This document shows, piece by piece, positions 7,638 to 16,663 of a stretch of DNA of 64,000 bases (the stretch's first letter is position 1; each line of letters opens with the position of its first letter). A program made the translations under genes and the position numbers. The DNA comes from UBA6115 sp012514225 (GTDB lineage: Bacteria > Bacillota > Clostridia > Christensenellales > Aristaeellaceae), in assembly GCA_036756425.1 (NCBI GenBank), contig DAIOLC010000001.1, positions 124,001 through 188,000 of the forward strand, read 5' to 3'. The notes beneath the pieces were generated by a model that saw nothing but the letters and a program-made list of their open reading frames with translations, was not told the DNA's origin and made no database searches.

Positions 7638-9026
7638 ATGATACACGCCTATTCGCTTGGGGGGTACCACATCGCCCTGGATGTTTATTCCGGCAGCGTC
7701 CACGTGATGGACGGGCTTTCGCTGCGGGCGGTCCGGCTGTTCGAGCGTTTGGACCGGCGGCAGACGATGGAATGCCTGCGGAAAGAGTACCCCGGGCATC
7801 CGGACAGCGAGCCGGAGGCGCTCAAGTCCCTCCTGGATGAACTGGACGCGCTGAAAGACGCCGGGCTGCTGTATTCCCCGGACGATTATTCCAGGTGCGC
7901 GAACAGGCTGCGGGAGAAGGACAGCCCCGTCAAGGCGCTGTGCCTGCACGTGGCTCACGCCTGCAACCTGGCCTGCAGCTACTGCTTTGCCGGCCAGGGG
8001 AACTATCATGGAAGCTCCGCGCTGATGAGCCTGGAGACGGGCAGGAAGGCGCTGGATTTCCTGGTCGCCCACTCTGGCGGGCGCAGGAACCTGGAGGTGG
8101 ATTTCTTCGGCGGCGAGCCGCTGCTCAACTGGGACGTGGTCAAGGGACTCGTCCACTACGGCCGGGAGCTGGAAAAACAGCACGGCAAGGCGTTCCGCTT
8201 CACCCTGACCACCAACGGGGTGCTGCTGAACGAGGAAGTCATCGATTTTTGCAACCGGGAAATGCACAACGTCGTCCTCAGCCTGGACGGCCGTCCGGAG
8301 GTGCACGACCGCTTCCGGGTCGACCGGCAGGGCAGGGGCAGCTATGGGCAGGTGGTGCCCGCCTTCCGGCGCCTGGCAGAGGCGCGGGGCGGAAAAGGCT
8401 ATTACGTCCGCGGAACCTATACGCGCAACAACCTCGACTTCCTTCGGGACGTGCTGCATATGGCGGAGCTGGGCTTTACTCAGCTGAGCATGGAGCCGGT
8501 CGTCGCGCCGTCTGACAGCCCGGACGCCCTGAAAGAGGAAGATTTGCCGCAGCTTTTTGAGCAGTATGAACAGCTGGCTTTCGAGATGCTCAAGCGGAAA
8601 CGCGAAGGCCGGGGCTTTGATTTTTACCACTACAACATCGACCTGCGGCACGGCCCCTGCGTCCACAAGCGCCTGGCCGGCTGCGGCTCCGGCACGGAGT
8701 ATCTTTCGGTCACGCCAAACGGCGATCTCTACCCCTGCCACCAGTTTGTGGGGGAGGAAGCCTTCAGAATGGGCGACCTCGGGAGCGGCGTCACCAACCG
8801 GGCGCTTCGGGAGGCGTTCCGCAGCAATGTGCTGGCCTCCCGCCCCGAATGTGAAAACTGCTGGGCCAAGCTGTACTGCGCAGGCGGCTGCGCCGCCAAC
8901 GCCAGCCACGCGGCCGGCAGCATCCGGGGGGTTTATCGGCTGGGTTGCGAGCTATTCAAAAAGAGAATCGAATGCGCCATCATGCTGCAAGCCGCCCTGG
9001 AGGAGGAAGCGCCGTCCGGCGCTTAA
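7638..9026 (+). CDS. scfB: Thioether cross-link-forming SCIFF peptide maturase (radical SAM/SPASM)
   Basis: A 462-residue radical-SAM enzyme. The N-terminal about 90 residues form a RiPP-recognition-like region, followed by the 4Fe-4S/SAM motif CNLACSYC (Cys 109, 113, 116). A SPASM-type C-terminal region is rich in Cys (GPCVHKRLAGCGSG, LYPCHQ, CENCWAKLYCAGGCAAN), binding auxiliary clusters. It uses SAM and iron-sulfur clusters to form the thioether bridge in the SCIFF peptide encoded just upstream. The ATG at 7638 follows TTTTTTGGAG at 5-base spacing. The last 4 bases overlap the convergent mnmG gene. Full-length family member with no missing motif. Confidence 0.95.
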   Translation: MIHAYSLGGYHIALDVYSGSVHVMDGLSLRAVRLFERLDRRQTMECLRKEYPGHPDSEPEALKSLLDELDALKDAGLLYSPDDYSRCANRLREKDSPVKALCLHVAHACNLACSYCFAGQGNYHGSSALMSLETGRKALDFLVAHSGGRRNLEVDFFGGEPLLNWDVVKGLVHYGRELEKQHGKAFRFTLTTNGVLLNEEVIDFCNREMHNVVLSLDGRPEVHDRFRVDRQGRGSYGQVVPAFRRLAEARGGKGYYVRGTYTRNNLDFLRDVLHMAELGFTQLSMEPVVAPSDSPDALKEEDLPQLFEQYEQLAFEMLKRKREGRGFDFYHYNIDLRHGPCVHKRLAGCGSGTEYLSVTPNGDLYPCHQFVGEEAFRMGDLGSGVTNRALREAFRSNVLASRPECENCWAKLYCAGGCAANASHAAGSIRGVYRLGCELFKKRIECAIMLQAALEEEAPSGA

Positions 9027-10810
9027 ACGGCGGTGGAGCCGCCCTGCGCTTCCGCCTGATGCTTCTTCAGCCACACCGTCAGCACCGCGACGTCTGCGGG
9101 CGTTACGCCCGGAATCCGCGCGGCCTGGCCCAGGGAGACCGGCTGCTGCCGGGACAGCTTCTGGCGGGCTTCGATGCGAAGGGCTGAAATTGCCTGGTAA
9201 TCCGCGTTCTGGGGCAGCTTCCTGTCCTCCATCGCCTTGGCCGCCCGGATTTGGGCGGCTTCCTTGTCCAGATACCCCCGATATTTAACAAGAATCTCGG
9301 CTTGGCGGACGGCTTCGGGCGAAAAGCGTTCCGCCAGGCGCTCCGGCAGGCCGCCCCCGCGGCGGTTCTCGGCGGCTTCCTCCAGAATCAGCTGTGTTTC
9401 CCGCTGCTTTTGTTTCATCCGCCGGTAGCGCTCCTCGCTGGCCAGCCCCAATTGATAGGACCGTTCCGTCAGGCGAAGGTCGGCGTTGTCCTGACGGAGG
9501 GACAGCCTGTACTCCGCGCGCCCCGTCATCATCCGGTAGGGTTCGTCCACGCCCTTGCTGCTCAGGTCGTCCGTCATGACGCCCAGGTAAGCCTCGCTGC
9601 GCGTGATGACCAGCGGCGGGCGTCCTGTGAGGTACAGCACGGCGTTAACGCCCGCCAGGATGCCCTGCGCGGCCGCCTCCTCGTACCCCGAGGTGCCGTT
9701 CACCTGCCCCGCGAACCACAGCCCGGGCACCAGCCGCGCGGCGAGGGCGGGGGAGAGCTCCGTCGGGTCGATGCAGTCATACTCGATCGCGTAAGCCAGG
9801 CGCGTCAGCCGCGCGTCCCGCAGGCCTTCCACCGTCCGGTACAGGGGCACCTGCACGTCTTCCGGCAGGCTGGACGACAGCCCTTGGGCATACCACTCCA
9901 GGCCGTCCCTGCCCTCCGGCTCCAGGAAGACCTGGTGGCGGTCCTTCCCCTGGAAACGGTACACCTTGTCCTCGATGGAAGGGCAATAGCGCGCGCCGGT
10001 TCCCTTGATTTCACCCGAATACATCGGGGAGCGGTGCAGGTTTTGGCGAATCAGCCGATGGGTCTCTTCGTTCGTCCAGGTCAGGTGGCATTGCATCAGG
10101 TTCCGGGGCGCGGCCGGGCTCAGGGGAGAAAACGCCTCCGCCGGCTCGTCGCCGGGCTGGGGCGACATCTTGGAGAAATCAATCGTCCGCCCGTCAATGC
10201 GCGCGGGGGTGCCCGTCTTGAAGCGCCGCAGCGTGAAGCCCATGCCTGCCAGGGCGGCGGACAGGCGGCTGGCGGGCAGGAGCCCCTGCGGCCCGGCGCT
10301 CCAGTGCGCCTCGCCGATGATGACCCGGCTGTTGAGGTACACCCCCGCGGCGACGATGACCGCCCCGCAGGGGATGACGGCGCCTGTGATGGTTTTGACG
10401 CCGCACACCGCGCCGTTTGCGGTCAGGATTTCGGATGCCTCCCCCTGGCGGACCGTCAAGCCGGCCTGTGAGAACAGGACGCTTTTCATCGCCTGCTGGT
10501 AGGCACGCTTGTCCGCCTGCGCCCTGAGCGCCTGCACGGCGGGCCCCTTTCCGGTGTTGAGGGTGCGGCTCTGCAGCGTGGCCTTGTCGATGTTCAGCGC
10601 CATCTCCCCGCCCAGTGCGTCCACCTCGCGCACCAGTTGGCTTTTGCCCGTCCCGCCGATGGAAGGGTTGCAGGGCATCAGCGCGATGGCGTCCAGGTTC
10701 AGGGTCAGCATCAGCGTGCTGACCCCCATCCGCGCGGCCGCCAGGGCCGCCTCGCACCCCGCGTGGCCGGCTCCGATGACGACCAGGCCGAAGGTTCCGC
10801 TCCGTTCCAT
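9023..10810 (-). CDS. mnmG: tRNA uridine-5-carboxymethylaminomethyl modification enzyme MnmG (GidA)
   Basis: A 595-residue FAD-dependent enzyme that, with MnmE, installs cmnm5 on wobble U34 of several tRNAs. The dinucleotide fold GAGHAGCEAALAAARMG lies at the N-terminus, followed by the family block MPCNPSIGGTGKSQLVREVDALGG and the GVYLNSRVIIGE and FKTGTPAR segments. The C-terminal helical domain (KYRGYLDKEAAQ) binds MnmE/tRNA. It is slightly shorter than the usual 620-630 residues but has every block. It is downstream of the glycosyltransferase gene with a 7-base gap. mnmE is not adjacent, unlike in many Firmicutes. Confidence 0.96.
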   Translation of the reverse strand: MERSGTFGLVVIGAGHAGCEAALAAARMGVSTLMLTLNLDAIALMPCNPSIGGTGKSQLVREVDALGGEMALNIDKATLQSRTLNTGKGPAVQALRAQADKRAYQQAMKSVLFSQAGLTVRQGEASEILTANGAVCGVKTITGAVIPCGAVIVAAGVYLNSRVIIGEAHWSAGPQGLLPASRLSAALAGMGFTLRRFKTGTPARIDGRTIDFSKMSPQPGDEPAEAFSPLSPAAPRNLMQCHLTWTNEETHRLIRQNLHRSPMYSGEIKGTGARYCPSIEDKVYRFQGKDRHQVFLEPEGRDGLEWYAQGLSSSLPEDVQVPLYRTVEGLRDARLTRLAYAIEYDCIDPTELSPALAARLVPGLWFAGQVNGTSGYEEAAAQGILAGVNAVLYLTGRPPLVITRSEAYLGVMTDDLSSKGVDEPYRMMTGRAEYRLSLRQDNADLRLTERSYQLGLASEERYRRMKQKQRETQLILEEAAENRRGGGLPERLAERFSPEAVRQAEILVKYRGYLDKEAAQIRAAKAMEDRKLPQNADYQAISALRIEARQKLSRQQPVSLGQAARIPGVTPADVAVLTVWLKKHQAEAQGGSTAV

Positions 10811-10817
10811 CGCCGGG

Positions 10818-11987
10818 TCAGGCCTCTCGGTCCGGTTTGGGCGGTCGGTTCCGGATCAGTTCGCCATAGCGGCCGGCGGCCCGGCCAACGGCTTCCTCCC
10901 AGGTGACCGGCAGGGTCTTGCGGGCGTTCTCGCCCACTTCCTTCATCAGCAGGGGTTCTTTCATCGCGCGGCTCATCACTTGAAAGACGCTCCGGCTGTC
11001 GTCCTCGCAGAGGAACCCGTTGTCGTTGTCGCTGATGTTCTCGGCGGCGCAACTGCCGCCGACCGCGACGGAGGGGGTCCCCATCGCTGCCGCTTCACGG
11101 ATGACCAGGGAAAAGGTATCGTACAGGGAGGGGAAGACGAACAGCCTGGCCCGCGCGTACAGCGCGTCCAGGACGGCGGTGTCCGAGACCATCCCGGTCA
11201 TGACGAGCTGGCCGCCCAGGTTCAGCGCCTCCGCCTTTTTCCGGATTTCCTTCTCGTCCTGCCCGAAACCGGCCAGCACCAGCTTGAATCCCGGGTCTTC
11301 CTCCCGGAGCAGCGCAGCGGCTTCCAGGATGCGCAGGATGTTTTTCTTCCAGTTTATTTGACCGACGAACAGCATCACCGGGCTGTTCCCCAGCCCGTAG
11401 CGCTCCTCAACGTCCCGGATTGCCGCGGGGCTCGTCTCCCGCAGCGCCGTGCCGTTGGTCATCACGAACGGCTCACCCGGATATCCATAGTCCTTGAGAA
11501 CCTGGGCGCTGGTGGCTGAAACCGCCCAGACCTCGTCGCATTTCTTGTAAAAGCGGACAATGTTGGCGACGACTGCCTTGGCGATGGTCTCGCTTTTGGT
11601 GATTTTCAGGAAGTCGTCGTAATACTTCGAGTGGAAGGTGGAGACCAGGGGGATGCCACGCAGTTTGGACAGCCGCAGCGCCTCGCGCCCGGAGGCGAAG
11701 GGGCTGTGCGAGTGGACGATGTCCAGCGGAATCATGTCCATGCGCTTCCGGTAATGCGCGTCCATGGAGGGGGTGCCCGTCTTGTACTGGGGCGCCGTGG
11801 GCACCTTGAAGCCGGTATAGTCGACCAGTTCAAAGGGATATCCGCCGCGGTGGCCGGTGTCGTGCAAAGGCGCGGCGACGGTGACCTGATGGCCCAGCTT
11901 GGGCAGCGTTTCCGCATAGGCGACGGCGACCCGGCCCACGCCGTCCACCACGGGCAGGAAAGTATCCGTAAACAGCCCGATTCTCAT
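10818..11987 (-). CDS. Glycosyltransferase family 4 protein
   Basis: A 389-residue GT-B fold enzyme. The N-terminal Rossmann domain begins MRIGLFTDTFLPVVDGVGR and contains HSHSPFASG. The C-terminal donor domain has LFVGQINWKKNILRILEA and the E-x7-E region FPSLYDTFSLVIREAAAMGTP typical of GT4. Close relatives transfer glucose, galactose or mannose to diacylglycerol or phosphatidylinositol. The acceptor here is not predictable. The frame is open to 12191, but the ATG at 11987 follows AAAGGAG and is the family start. Transcribed leftward from a promoter shared back-to-back with the methylaspartate operon. Confidence 0.9.
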   Translation of the reverse strand: MRIGLFTDTFLPVVDGVGRVAVAYAETLPKLGHQVTVAAPLHDTGHRGGYPFELVDYTGFKVPTAPQYKTGTPSMDAHYRKRMDMIPLDIVHSHSPFASGREALRLSKLRGIPLVSTFHSKYYDDFLKITKSETIAKAVVANIVRFYKKCDEVWAVSATSAQVLKDYGYPGEPFVMTNGTALRETSPAAIRDVEERYGLGNSPVMLFVGQINWKKNILRILEAAALLREEDPGFKLVLAGFGQDEKEIRKKAEALNLGGQLVMTGMVSDTAVLDALYARARLFVFPSLYDTFSLVIREAAAMGTPSVAVGGSCAAENISDNDNGFLCEDDSRSVFQVMSRAMKEPLLMKEVGENARKTLPVTWEEAVGRAAGRYGELIRNRPPKPDREA

Positions 11988-12027
11988 CGCTGGCTCCTTT
12001 CCGTGTTTCATTCGCGTCCGCCGCTTC

Positions 12028-12056
12028 ATTATATGCATTACTGCATGAAACGACAA
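12028..12056 (-). promoter_or_regulatory. Promoter of the glycosyltransferase-mnmG operon
   Basis: On the minus strand, TTGTCG (12056-12051) and TATAAT (12033-12028) have 17-base spacing. It is divergent from the plus-strand promoter at 12066. Confidence 0.65.
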
Positions 12057-12065
12057 GAAAGCCGG

Positions 12066-12094
12066 TTGACAAGGGTATCCCCGGAGGCTATCCT
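12066..12094 (+). promoter_or_regulatory. Promoter of the methylaspartate-pathway operon
   Basis: TTGACA (12066-12071) and TATCCT (12089-12094) have 17-base spacing, about 30 bases before the first gene. I see no riboswitch. The gap is too short for a cobalamin riboswitch even though glutamate mutase needs B12. Confidence 0.65.
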
Positions 12095-12123
12095 TTGGTG
12101 GACAAGCAATCGGAGGCGGACAT

Positions 12124-12558
12124 ATGGGAAAAACCTTGGTCCTGGGTGTCATTGGGGCGGACGTGCATGCGGTGGGCAACCAAATCCTCAATTACGCTTT
12201 CAGGGACGCCGGTTTCCACGTGGTAAACCTCGGCGTGATGGTCTCGCAGGAAGAGTTTATCGAGGCGGCGATCGAGTCTGCTGCGGACGCGATCGTCGTC
12301 TCTTCCCTGTACGGGCACGGCGAGCTGGACTGCCAGGGGTTCCGTGAGAAATGCGACGAGGCGGGGCTCAAGGGCATCCTGCTGTACGTCGGGGGCAACA
12401 TCGTGGTGGGCAAGCAGCCGTTCACGGAGGTTGAGAAGCGTTTTCTGGACATGGGGTTTGACCGTGTCTTCGGTCCCGGCACGACGCCCGAGGCGGGCAT
12501 CGCGGCGCTGCGCAGCGACCTGCGGTTGGAGCACGATGAAGCCGATTCTGCTGATTGA
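12124..12558 (+). CDS. glmS: Glutamate (methylaspartate) mutase sigma subunit
   Basis: A 144-residue cobalamin-binding subunit of glutamate mutase. The enzyme interconverts L-glutamate and (2S,3S)-3-methylaspartate by a radical carbon-skeleton rearrangement. The base-off B12 motif DxHxxG is Asp13-x-His15-x-x-Gly18, followed by SSLYGHGELDC and VGGNIVVG, the loops that cradle the corrin tail. Length and order match the S subunit (mutS/glmS) of Clostridium. It is the first gene of the operon and overlaps the L gene by 23 bases. It should not be confused with the unrelated DNA-repair mutS or the glucosamine synthase glmS. Confidence 0.95.
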   Translation: MGKTLVLGVIGADVHAVGNQILNYAFRDAGFHVVNLGVMVSQEEFIEAAIESAADAIVVSSLYGHGELDCQGFREKCDEAGLKGILLYVGGNIVVGKQPFTEVEKRFLDMGFDRVFGPGTTPEAGIAALRSDLRLEHDEADSAD

Positions 12559-13933
12559 CTTCGGCTCCACCTACACCAAAGTGACGGCGGTCGATCCGGA
12601 GACGCCCCGGATTCTGGGCCGCGCGCAGGCCTTTACCACCGCGGCGACGGACATCTCAGAAGGCCTCGGGCATGCGCTTGGGAAGCTGGAAGGCGCCTGC
12701 GGGAAGCTGGATTTCTCGGTCAAGCTCGCCTGCTCCAGCGCCGCGGGCGGGCTGAATATGGTCGTTTGCGGGCTGGTGCCCAGCCTGACCAGCAAGGCGG
12801 CGCGGCTGGCCGCCTTCACCGCGGGGGCCAAGGTCATCAAGACCTACGCTTACCAGCTGACGAACGCTGACCTGGATGAAATCACCCGGTCGAAGCCCGA
12901 CATCCTCCTGTTGACCGGCGGCACCGACGGCGGGAACAGCGAAGTCATCCTGGGAAACGCCCGCGCGCTCGCGAAAGCCGGGGGCAATTTCCCCGTCGTC
13001 GTCGCCGGCAACCGCAGCGCGCAGGAGGAGTGCGCAGGCATCCTGGGCCGGGACGGCCGCGCCGTCTACCGCGCGCCCAACGTGATGCCGGAGATGAATC
13101 GGCTGGACATCGCGCCGGTGCAGCAGATTCTGCGCGAGGTCTTCCTGAGGAACATCATCCGTGCCAAGGGCCTCAGCCGGGCTAGCGCCATACTGGACGA
13201 TATCCTGATGCCCACGCCCTCCGCTGTCCTGGACGCGCTGACCCTGCTGTCGGAAGGGACGAAGAAAACCAAAGGCCTGGGGGAACTGGTCGCCGTCGAC
13301 CTGGGCGGCGCGACCACGGACGTCTATTCCATCGCGAAAGGCCATCCGTCCAACCCCAACGTGCTGCTCCGGGGACTGCCGGAGCCTTACGCCAAGCGCA
13401 CCGTGGAGGGCGATATCGGGATGCGTTACAACGCCCGGGGCATCCTGGAAGCCGCCGGCGCGGAGCGCCTTGCGGAGCAGGCGGGGTCGCCGCCGGAAGC
13501 CGTGGGTGAGGCGGTCGACAGGCTGCGGGATAACCCCGCGCGCCTGCCGCAAACGCCGGAGGAGGAGTCGCTGGACCGCGCCCTGGCCACCTGCGCCATG
13601 GGCGTGGCGCTGGGTCGGCACGCGGGCAGCCTGACCCGCGTCTATACCGCCGTCGGCCCGGTGGACGAGCAGACCGGGAAGGACCTGACCCGGGTGGGAA
13701 AACTTGTGGTAACCGGCGGCGCGCTGGTCTACTCAGACGCTCTGGGGGATATCGTTCGGGACGCCATCGCCATGCAGGAGCCGGTGTCGCTCACGCCCAG
13801 GCGGCTCGCCTGCGCGGCCGACCGGGGTTACATCTTGTCGGCCATGGGGCTTTTCTTGAGGGTGGACAGGGAGGCGGCCATGCAGCTGCTTTCCCAGTAC
13901 CTTGGAAAGGATGAATTCGATGCAGCTGTCTAA
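12536..13933 (+). CDS. glmL: Glutamate mutase-associated protein MutL (ASKHA-type)
   Basis: A 465-residue MutL/GlmL family protein with an actin/Hsp70-like nucleotide fold. It has the phosphate-1 loop LIDFGSTYTKVTAVD at the N-terminus, VAVDLGGATTDVYSI in the middle, and LVVTGGAL near the C-terminus. It is always encoded between the S and E subunits of glutamate mutase and is thought to reactivate or chaperone the B12 enzyme; that role is inferred by family. The frame is open far upstream, but the ATG at 12536 is the only start that fits the family. It overlaps both neighbours (23 bases with S, 14 with E), indicating translational coupling. Confidence 0.93.
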   Translation: MKPILLIDFGSTYTKVTAVDPETPRILGRAQAFTTAATDISEGLGHALGKLEGACGKLDFSVKLACSSAAGGLNMVVCGLVPSLTSKAARLAAFTAGAKVIKTYAYQLTNADLDEITRSKPDILLLTGGTDGGNSEVILGNARALAKAGGNFPVVVAGNRSAQEECAGILGRDGRAVYRAPNVMPEMNRLDIAPVQQILREVFLRNIIRAKGLSRASAILDDILMPTPSAVLDALTLLSEGTKKTKGLGELVAVDLGGATTDVYSIAKGHPSNPNVLLRGLPEPYAKRTVEGDIGMRYNARGILEAAGAERLAEQAGSPPEAVGEAVDRLRDNPARLPQTPEEESLDRALATCAMGVALGRHAGSLTRVYTAVGPVDEQTGKDLTRVGKLVVTGGALVYSDALGDIVRDAIAMQEPVSLTPRRLACAADRGYILSAMGLFLRVDREAAMQLLSQYLGKDEFDAAV

Positions 13934-15371
13934 CAGGAAGTGGGACCTGGACTTCTTCATGTCCCAGCGGCGGGGGGTGCTGGATACCTGGCCCACGGGC
14001 GCGGAGGTGGACCTGGACGAAGCCCTGGCTTACCAGGCCGGCATCCCCGCGCAAAAGCGCTTCGTGACCCGCCTCAACGAGGCGGCGAAGGCCGGGAAAA
14101 CGTTGATTCAGCCGCGGGCGGGAGTCCCCGTCATCAACGAGCACATCCTGTTGCTCAACCACCTGGAGAGGGAGGGTGAGGCGGACCTGCTGCCCACCAC
14201 CATCGACAGCTATACGCGCCTGAACCGCTACGAGGACGCCCAGCGCGGGATAGAGGAATCCAAGTCCTCCGGCAAGGCGATGCTCAACGGCTTCCCGGCT
14301 GTCAACCATGGCGTCAAGGGATGCAGGATGGTGACCTCCGCACTCGAAAAGCCGGTGCAGGTGCGGCACGGGACGCCGGACGCCCGCTTGCTGTGTGAAA
14401 TCACCTTGGCGGGCGGTTTTACCAGCTTTGAGGGCGGCGGCATCTCCTACAACATCCCCTACGCCAAAAACGCGCCAATGCAGGAAACGCTGTACAACTG
14501 GCAGTACTGCGACCGCCTGGTCGGGCTGTACGAGGACGCCGGAATCGGCATCAACCGGGAGCCGTTCGGACCCCTGACGGGTACCCTCGTGCCGCCCTGC
14601 GTATCCAACGCCGTCGCCATCATCGAGGCGCTGCTGGCGGCGGAGCAGGGGGTCAGGAACGTCACGGTCGGATACGGTCAGTGCGGCAACCTGGTGCAGG
14701 ACGTCGCGGCCATCCGCATGCTGGAGCGCCAGACCCGCGAATATCTCGAGCGCTTCGGCCACGGCGACGTGATGGTGACCACCGTGCTGCACCAGTGGAT
14801 GGGCGGCTTCCCCCAGGACGAGGCCAAGGCCTTCGCGGTCATCTGCTGGGGCAGCGCGGTCGCCGCCCTGGCGAACGCCACCAAGGTCATCGTCAAATCA
14901 CCCCACGAGGCGCTGGGCGTTCCCACCAAGGAAGCCAATGCGGCGGGGCTGCGCGCCACCCGCCAGGTCATCATGATGCTGGCGGACCAGGCGGTGGCCA
15001 AGGGCGAGCAGCTGGAGCAGGAGATGGAAGTCATCCGGGAGGAAACCGCCTGCATCCTGGAAAAGACGCTCGAACTGGGGGAGGGGGACCTCGCCATCGG
15101 CACGGTGCGCGCTTTCGAGGCGGGCGTCATCGACGTGCCTTTCGCGCCCAGCCGGTTCAACGCCGGAAAAATCATGCCCGCACGCGACAACAACGGCGCG
15201 GTCCGGCTGCTGGACGCCGGCAGGCTTCCGTTTTCCGAACGGCTGCTGACCTTCCACCGCGAAAAAATCCAGGAGCGGGCGCGGGCGGAGAACCGCGGCG
15301 TTTCCTTCCAGATGGTCATCGACGACATCTACGCGATTTCAAAGGGGCGCCTGGTGGGAAGGCCGCACTGA
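13920..15371 (+). CDS. glmE: Glutamate (methylaspartate) mutase epsilon subunit
   Basis: A 483-residue catalytic TIM-barrel subunit of glutamate mutase, EC 5.4.99.1, which binds the substrate and holds the B12 radical with the S subunit. The family start QLSNRKWDLDFFMSQRRGVL is present, with RAGVPVINEHI, FEGGGISYNIPYAKN and GYGQCGNLVQDVAAIRML. Several starts are possible: TTG 13902, ATG 13911, ATG 13920. Only 13920 has GGAAAGG at suitable spacing and aligns with known N-termini. Length is as in the Clostridium enzymes. It is translated in overlap with the L gene. Confidence 0.95.
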   Translation: MQLSNRKWDLDFFMSQRRGVLDTWPTGAEVDLDEALAYQAGIPAQKRFVTRLNEAAKAGKTLIQPRAGVPVINEHILLLNHLEREGEADLLPTTIDSYTRLNRYEDAQRGIEESKSSGKAMLNGFPAVNHGVKGCRMVTSALEKPVQVRHGTPDARLLCEITLAGGFTSFEGGGISYNIPYAKNAPMQETLYNWQYCDRLVGLYEDAGIGINREPFGPLTGTLVPPCVSNAVAIIEALLAAEQGVRNVTVGYGQCGNLVQDVAAIRMLERQTREYLERFGHGDVMVTTVLHQWMGGFPQDEAKAFAVICWGSAVAALANATKVIVKSPHEALGVPTKEANAAGLRATRQVIMMLADQAVAKGEQLEQEMEVIREETACILEKTLELGEGDLAIGTVRAFEAGVIDVPFAPSRFNAGKIMPARDNNGAVRLLDAGRLPFSERLLTFHREKIQERARAENRGVSFQMVIDDIYAISKGRLVGRPH

Positions 15372-15391
15372 GGACAGGGGGAGGCAAGGTC

Positions 15392-16645
15392 ATGAGGATT
15401 CGGCAAGTCGTTTGTTCCAAGGGGCTGACGGGTTTTTACTTTGACGACCAAAAAGCCATCAAGGCAGGCGCGCTGCCCGACGGCGCGCTGTATGCCGGCG
15501 AGCCGCTGACGACGGGGTTTTCCCGTATCCGCCAGCCAGGCGAATCGATTTCCGTCATGCTAGTGCTGGAAGACGGCCAGGTCGGCTGGGGCGACTGCGC
15601 CGCCGTCCAGTATTCCGGCGCAGGCGGCCGCGACCCGCTGTTCCTGGCGGACAGCTTCATCTCGCTGATTGAAAACGAGGTGTCCGGCCACCTGGTCGGC
15701 CAGGAGGCGGACAGCTTCCGCCGCCTGGCTGAGGAAATCGACGGCTTGAAGGACGAAGCCGGCAACCACCTCCACACCGCCATCCGCTACGGCGTTTCCC
15801 AAGCCATTCTGGACGCCGTCGCCAAGGCGCAGGGCCTCAATATGTGCGACGTCATCGCGAAGGAGTACGGGACCGCGGTGTCCGACAAGATGCTGCCCCT
15901 CTTCACCCAGTCCGGGGACGACCGGTACAGCAACGCCGACAAGATGATTATGAAAGGCGCGCCGGTCCTGCCCCACGGGCTGTTCAACAGCGTGAAGAAG
16001 ACCGGGCAGCGGGGGGAAAACCTGCTGGCTTACGTCAAATGGCTCAACCAGCGCGTCAAGGAAATCGCCCCCTACGAAGGCTACCACCCGGTTTTCCATA
16101 TCGACTGCTACGGCACCATCGGGCAGATTTTCGGCGCCAGCAACTACATCGGCATGGCCGATTACCTGGAGGAGCTGGAGAAGGCGGCGGAGCCCTTCCG
16201 CCTGCGCATCGAGGGGCCGATGGACTCGGACAGCCGGGAAGCCCAGATGCGGGATATGCGCGGGCTGCGGCAGGAGGTGGACCGCCGGCAGATCAAAGTC
16301 GAGCTGGTGGCGGACGAATGGTGCAACACGCTGGAAGACGTCGTCTATTTCGCCGACCATCTGGCCGGCCATATGATTCAGGTCAAGACGCCGGACCTGG
16401 GCTCCATCCACAACACGTGCGAGGCGGTGCTGTACTGCGAGAAGAAGGGAATCGGCGCCTATCAGGGCGGCACCTGCAACGAGACGGACCGCTCCGCGCA
16501 GATCTGCGTCCACCTGGCGATGGCGACGAGGGCCGAGCAGGTGCTGGCAAAGCCGGGGATGGGCGTTGACGAGGGATACATGATTTGCTTTAATGAAATG
16601 CAGAGAATCCTGGCGCTGCGCGGCGCCGGCATCGGAATCGCCTGA
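15392..16645 (+). CDS. mal: Methylaspartate ammonia-lyase
   Basis: A 417-residue enolase-superfamily enzyme, EC 4.3.1.2, which eliminates ammonia from (2S,3S)-3-methylaspartate to give mesaconate. The N-terminus (RIRQVVCSKGLTGFYFDDQK) is family-specific. The barrel carries HIDCYGTIGQIF, RIEGPMDSD, VADEWCNT and HMIQVKTPDLG; Lys332 of the last motif lies where the catalytic Lys331 of the C. tetanomorphum enzyme is expected. The start at 15392 follows AGGGGGAGGCAAGGTC. It follows the mutase genes in the same order as in C. tetanomorphum, completing the conversion of glutamate to mesaconate. Confidence 0.95.
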   Translation: MRIRQVVCSKGLTGFYFDDQKAIKAGALPDGALYAGEPLTTGFSRIRQPGESISVMLVLEDGQVGWGDCAAVQYSGAGGRDPLFLADSFISLIENEVSGHLVGQEADSFRRLAEEIDGLKDEAGNHLHTAIRYGVSQAILDAVAKAQGLNMCDVIAKEYGTAVSDKMLPLFTQSGDDRYSNADKMIMKGAPVLPHGLFNSVKKTGQRGENLLAYVKWLNQRVKEIAPYEGYHPVFHIDCYGTIGQIFGASNYIGMADYLEELEKAAEPFRLRIEGPMDSDSREAQMRDMRGLRQEVDRRQIKVELVADEWCNTLEDVVYFADHLAGHMIQVKTPDLGSIHNTCEAVLYCEKKGIGAYQGGTCNETDRSAQICVHLAMATRAEQVLAKPGMGVDEGYMICFNEMQRILALRGAGIGIA

Positions 16646-16663
16646 AAGGCTAAGGGGAACCAC

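Noticed and set aside
7437..8909. Minus-strand frame of 490 codons opposite the SCIFF maturase
   Set aside because: Antisense shadow of a gene with clear radical-SAM motifs.
12012..12123. Cobalamin riboswitch before the glutamate mutase operon
   Set aside because: Only about 110 bases separate the divergent genes, with two promoters inside. There is no room for, and no trace of, a B12-box.
13902..13919. Upstream TTG/ATG starts for glmE (13902, 13911)
   Set aside because: Neither has a properly spaced ribosome site. 13920 has GGAAAGG upstream and matches known N-termini.
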